Shown here piece by piece: positions 49,098 to 49,116 of a DNA stretch of 49,116 nucleotides (positions are counted from its first letter, which is position 1; each line of letters opens with the position of its first letter). Origin of the DNA: Candidatus Zixiibacteriota bacterium (lineage in GTDB: Bacteria; Zixibacteria; MSB-5A5; UM-FILTER-46-8). The translations under genes were made by a program, and so were the position numbers. The notes under the pieces were generated by a model, which saw only the letters and a program-made list of their open reading frames with translations, was not told the origin of the DNA and searched no databases. The stretch lies in assembly GCA_014730345.1 (NCBI GenBank), contig WJIJ01000016.1, forward strand, positions 1-49,116, read 5' to 3'.

Positions 49098-49116
49098 GGC
49101 AGGTCAGGAGACCTGC
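49098..49116. repeat. inverted-repeat element gcaggtc-agga-gacctgc at the window edge
   Basis: Perfect 7-bp arms; truncated by the window end; related to gggcaggtcggcg at ~48881. Confidence 0.5.

Noticed and set aside
49098-49116. Second cobalamin riboswitch (gtcaggagacctgc)
   Set aside because: Only the 3'-like motif is present; the rest of the conserved riboswitch core is missing upstream, so a repeat element fits better.

Overview
The window looks like a bacterial chromosome segment. Gene content (thioredoxin-fold secreted proteins with C-terminal 'NYPNPFN' sorting-type domains, an exosortase cluster, many secreted proteins) suggests a FCB-like or candidate-phylum Gram-negative; this taxonomy is inference.

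The most notable content is 11.2-15.7 kb, a tandem array of four paralogous secreted thioredoxin-fold (Omp28-like) proteins. The first (11205..12242) has a CGPC motif. In the next three, the first redox Cys codon is an in-frame TGA (12434-12436, 13569-13571, 14748-14750), giving U-G-S-C, U-G-S-C and U-P-S-C. The supplied ORF track splits all three at this codon, removing the signal peptide and active site. Each TGA is followed at exactly the same offset (+29 to +44 nt) by a perfect or near-perfect 6-bp stem with a 4-nt loop and compensatory changes: UCGACC-AAUU-GGUCGA, UCGUUC-AGUU-GAGCGA and UCGAUC-AGUU-GAUCGA. The stem is absent at the same position in the Cys paralog. I interpret this as three adjacent selenoprotein genes with bacterial SECIS elements, next to a TlpA-like thioredoxin and a predicted outer-membrane protein.

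Other content: a tandem family of small secreted proteins; aconitase/LeuC-family large and small subunits, the large one with a 54-residue Lys-rich tail; dnaG-rpoD; a CusCBA-type efflux operon; a PHP-glycosyltransferase fusion and UDP-glucose dehydrogenase; TenA; an SPFH/zinc-ribbon pair; a cobalamin riboswitch with a TonB receptor; polysaccharide deacetylase-exosortase-EpsI; a macro-domain protein; an Fe-S oxidoreductase; a patatin/POTRA/barrel protein; an SpoU methyltransferase; and a GAF-PilB/GspE ATPase. No rRNA, tRNA or CRISPR was recognised.
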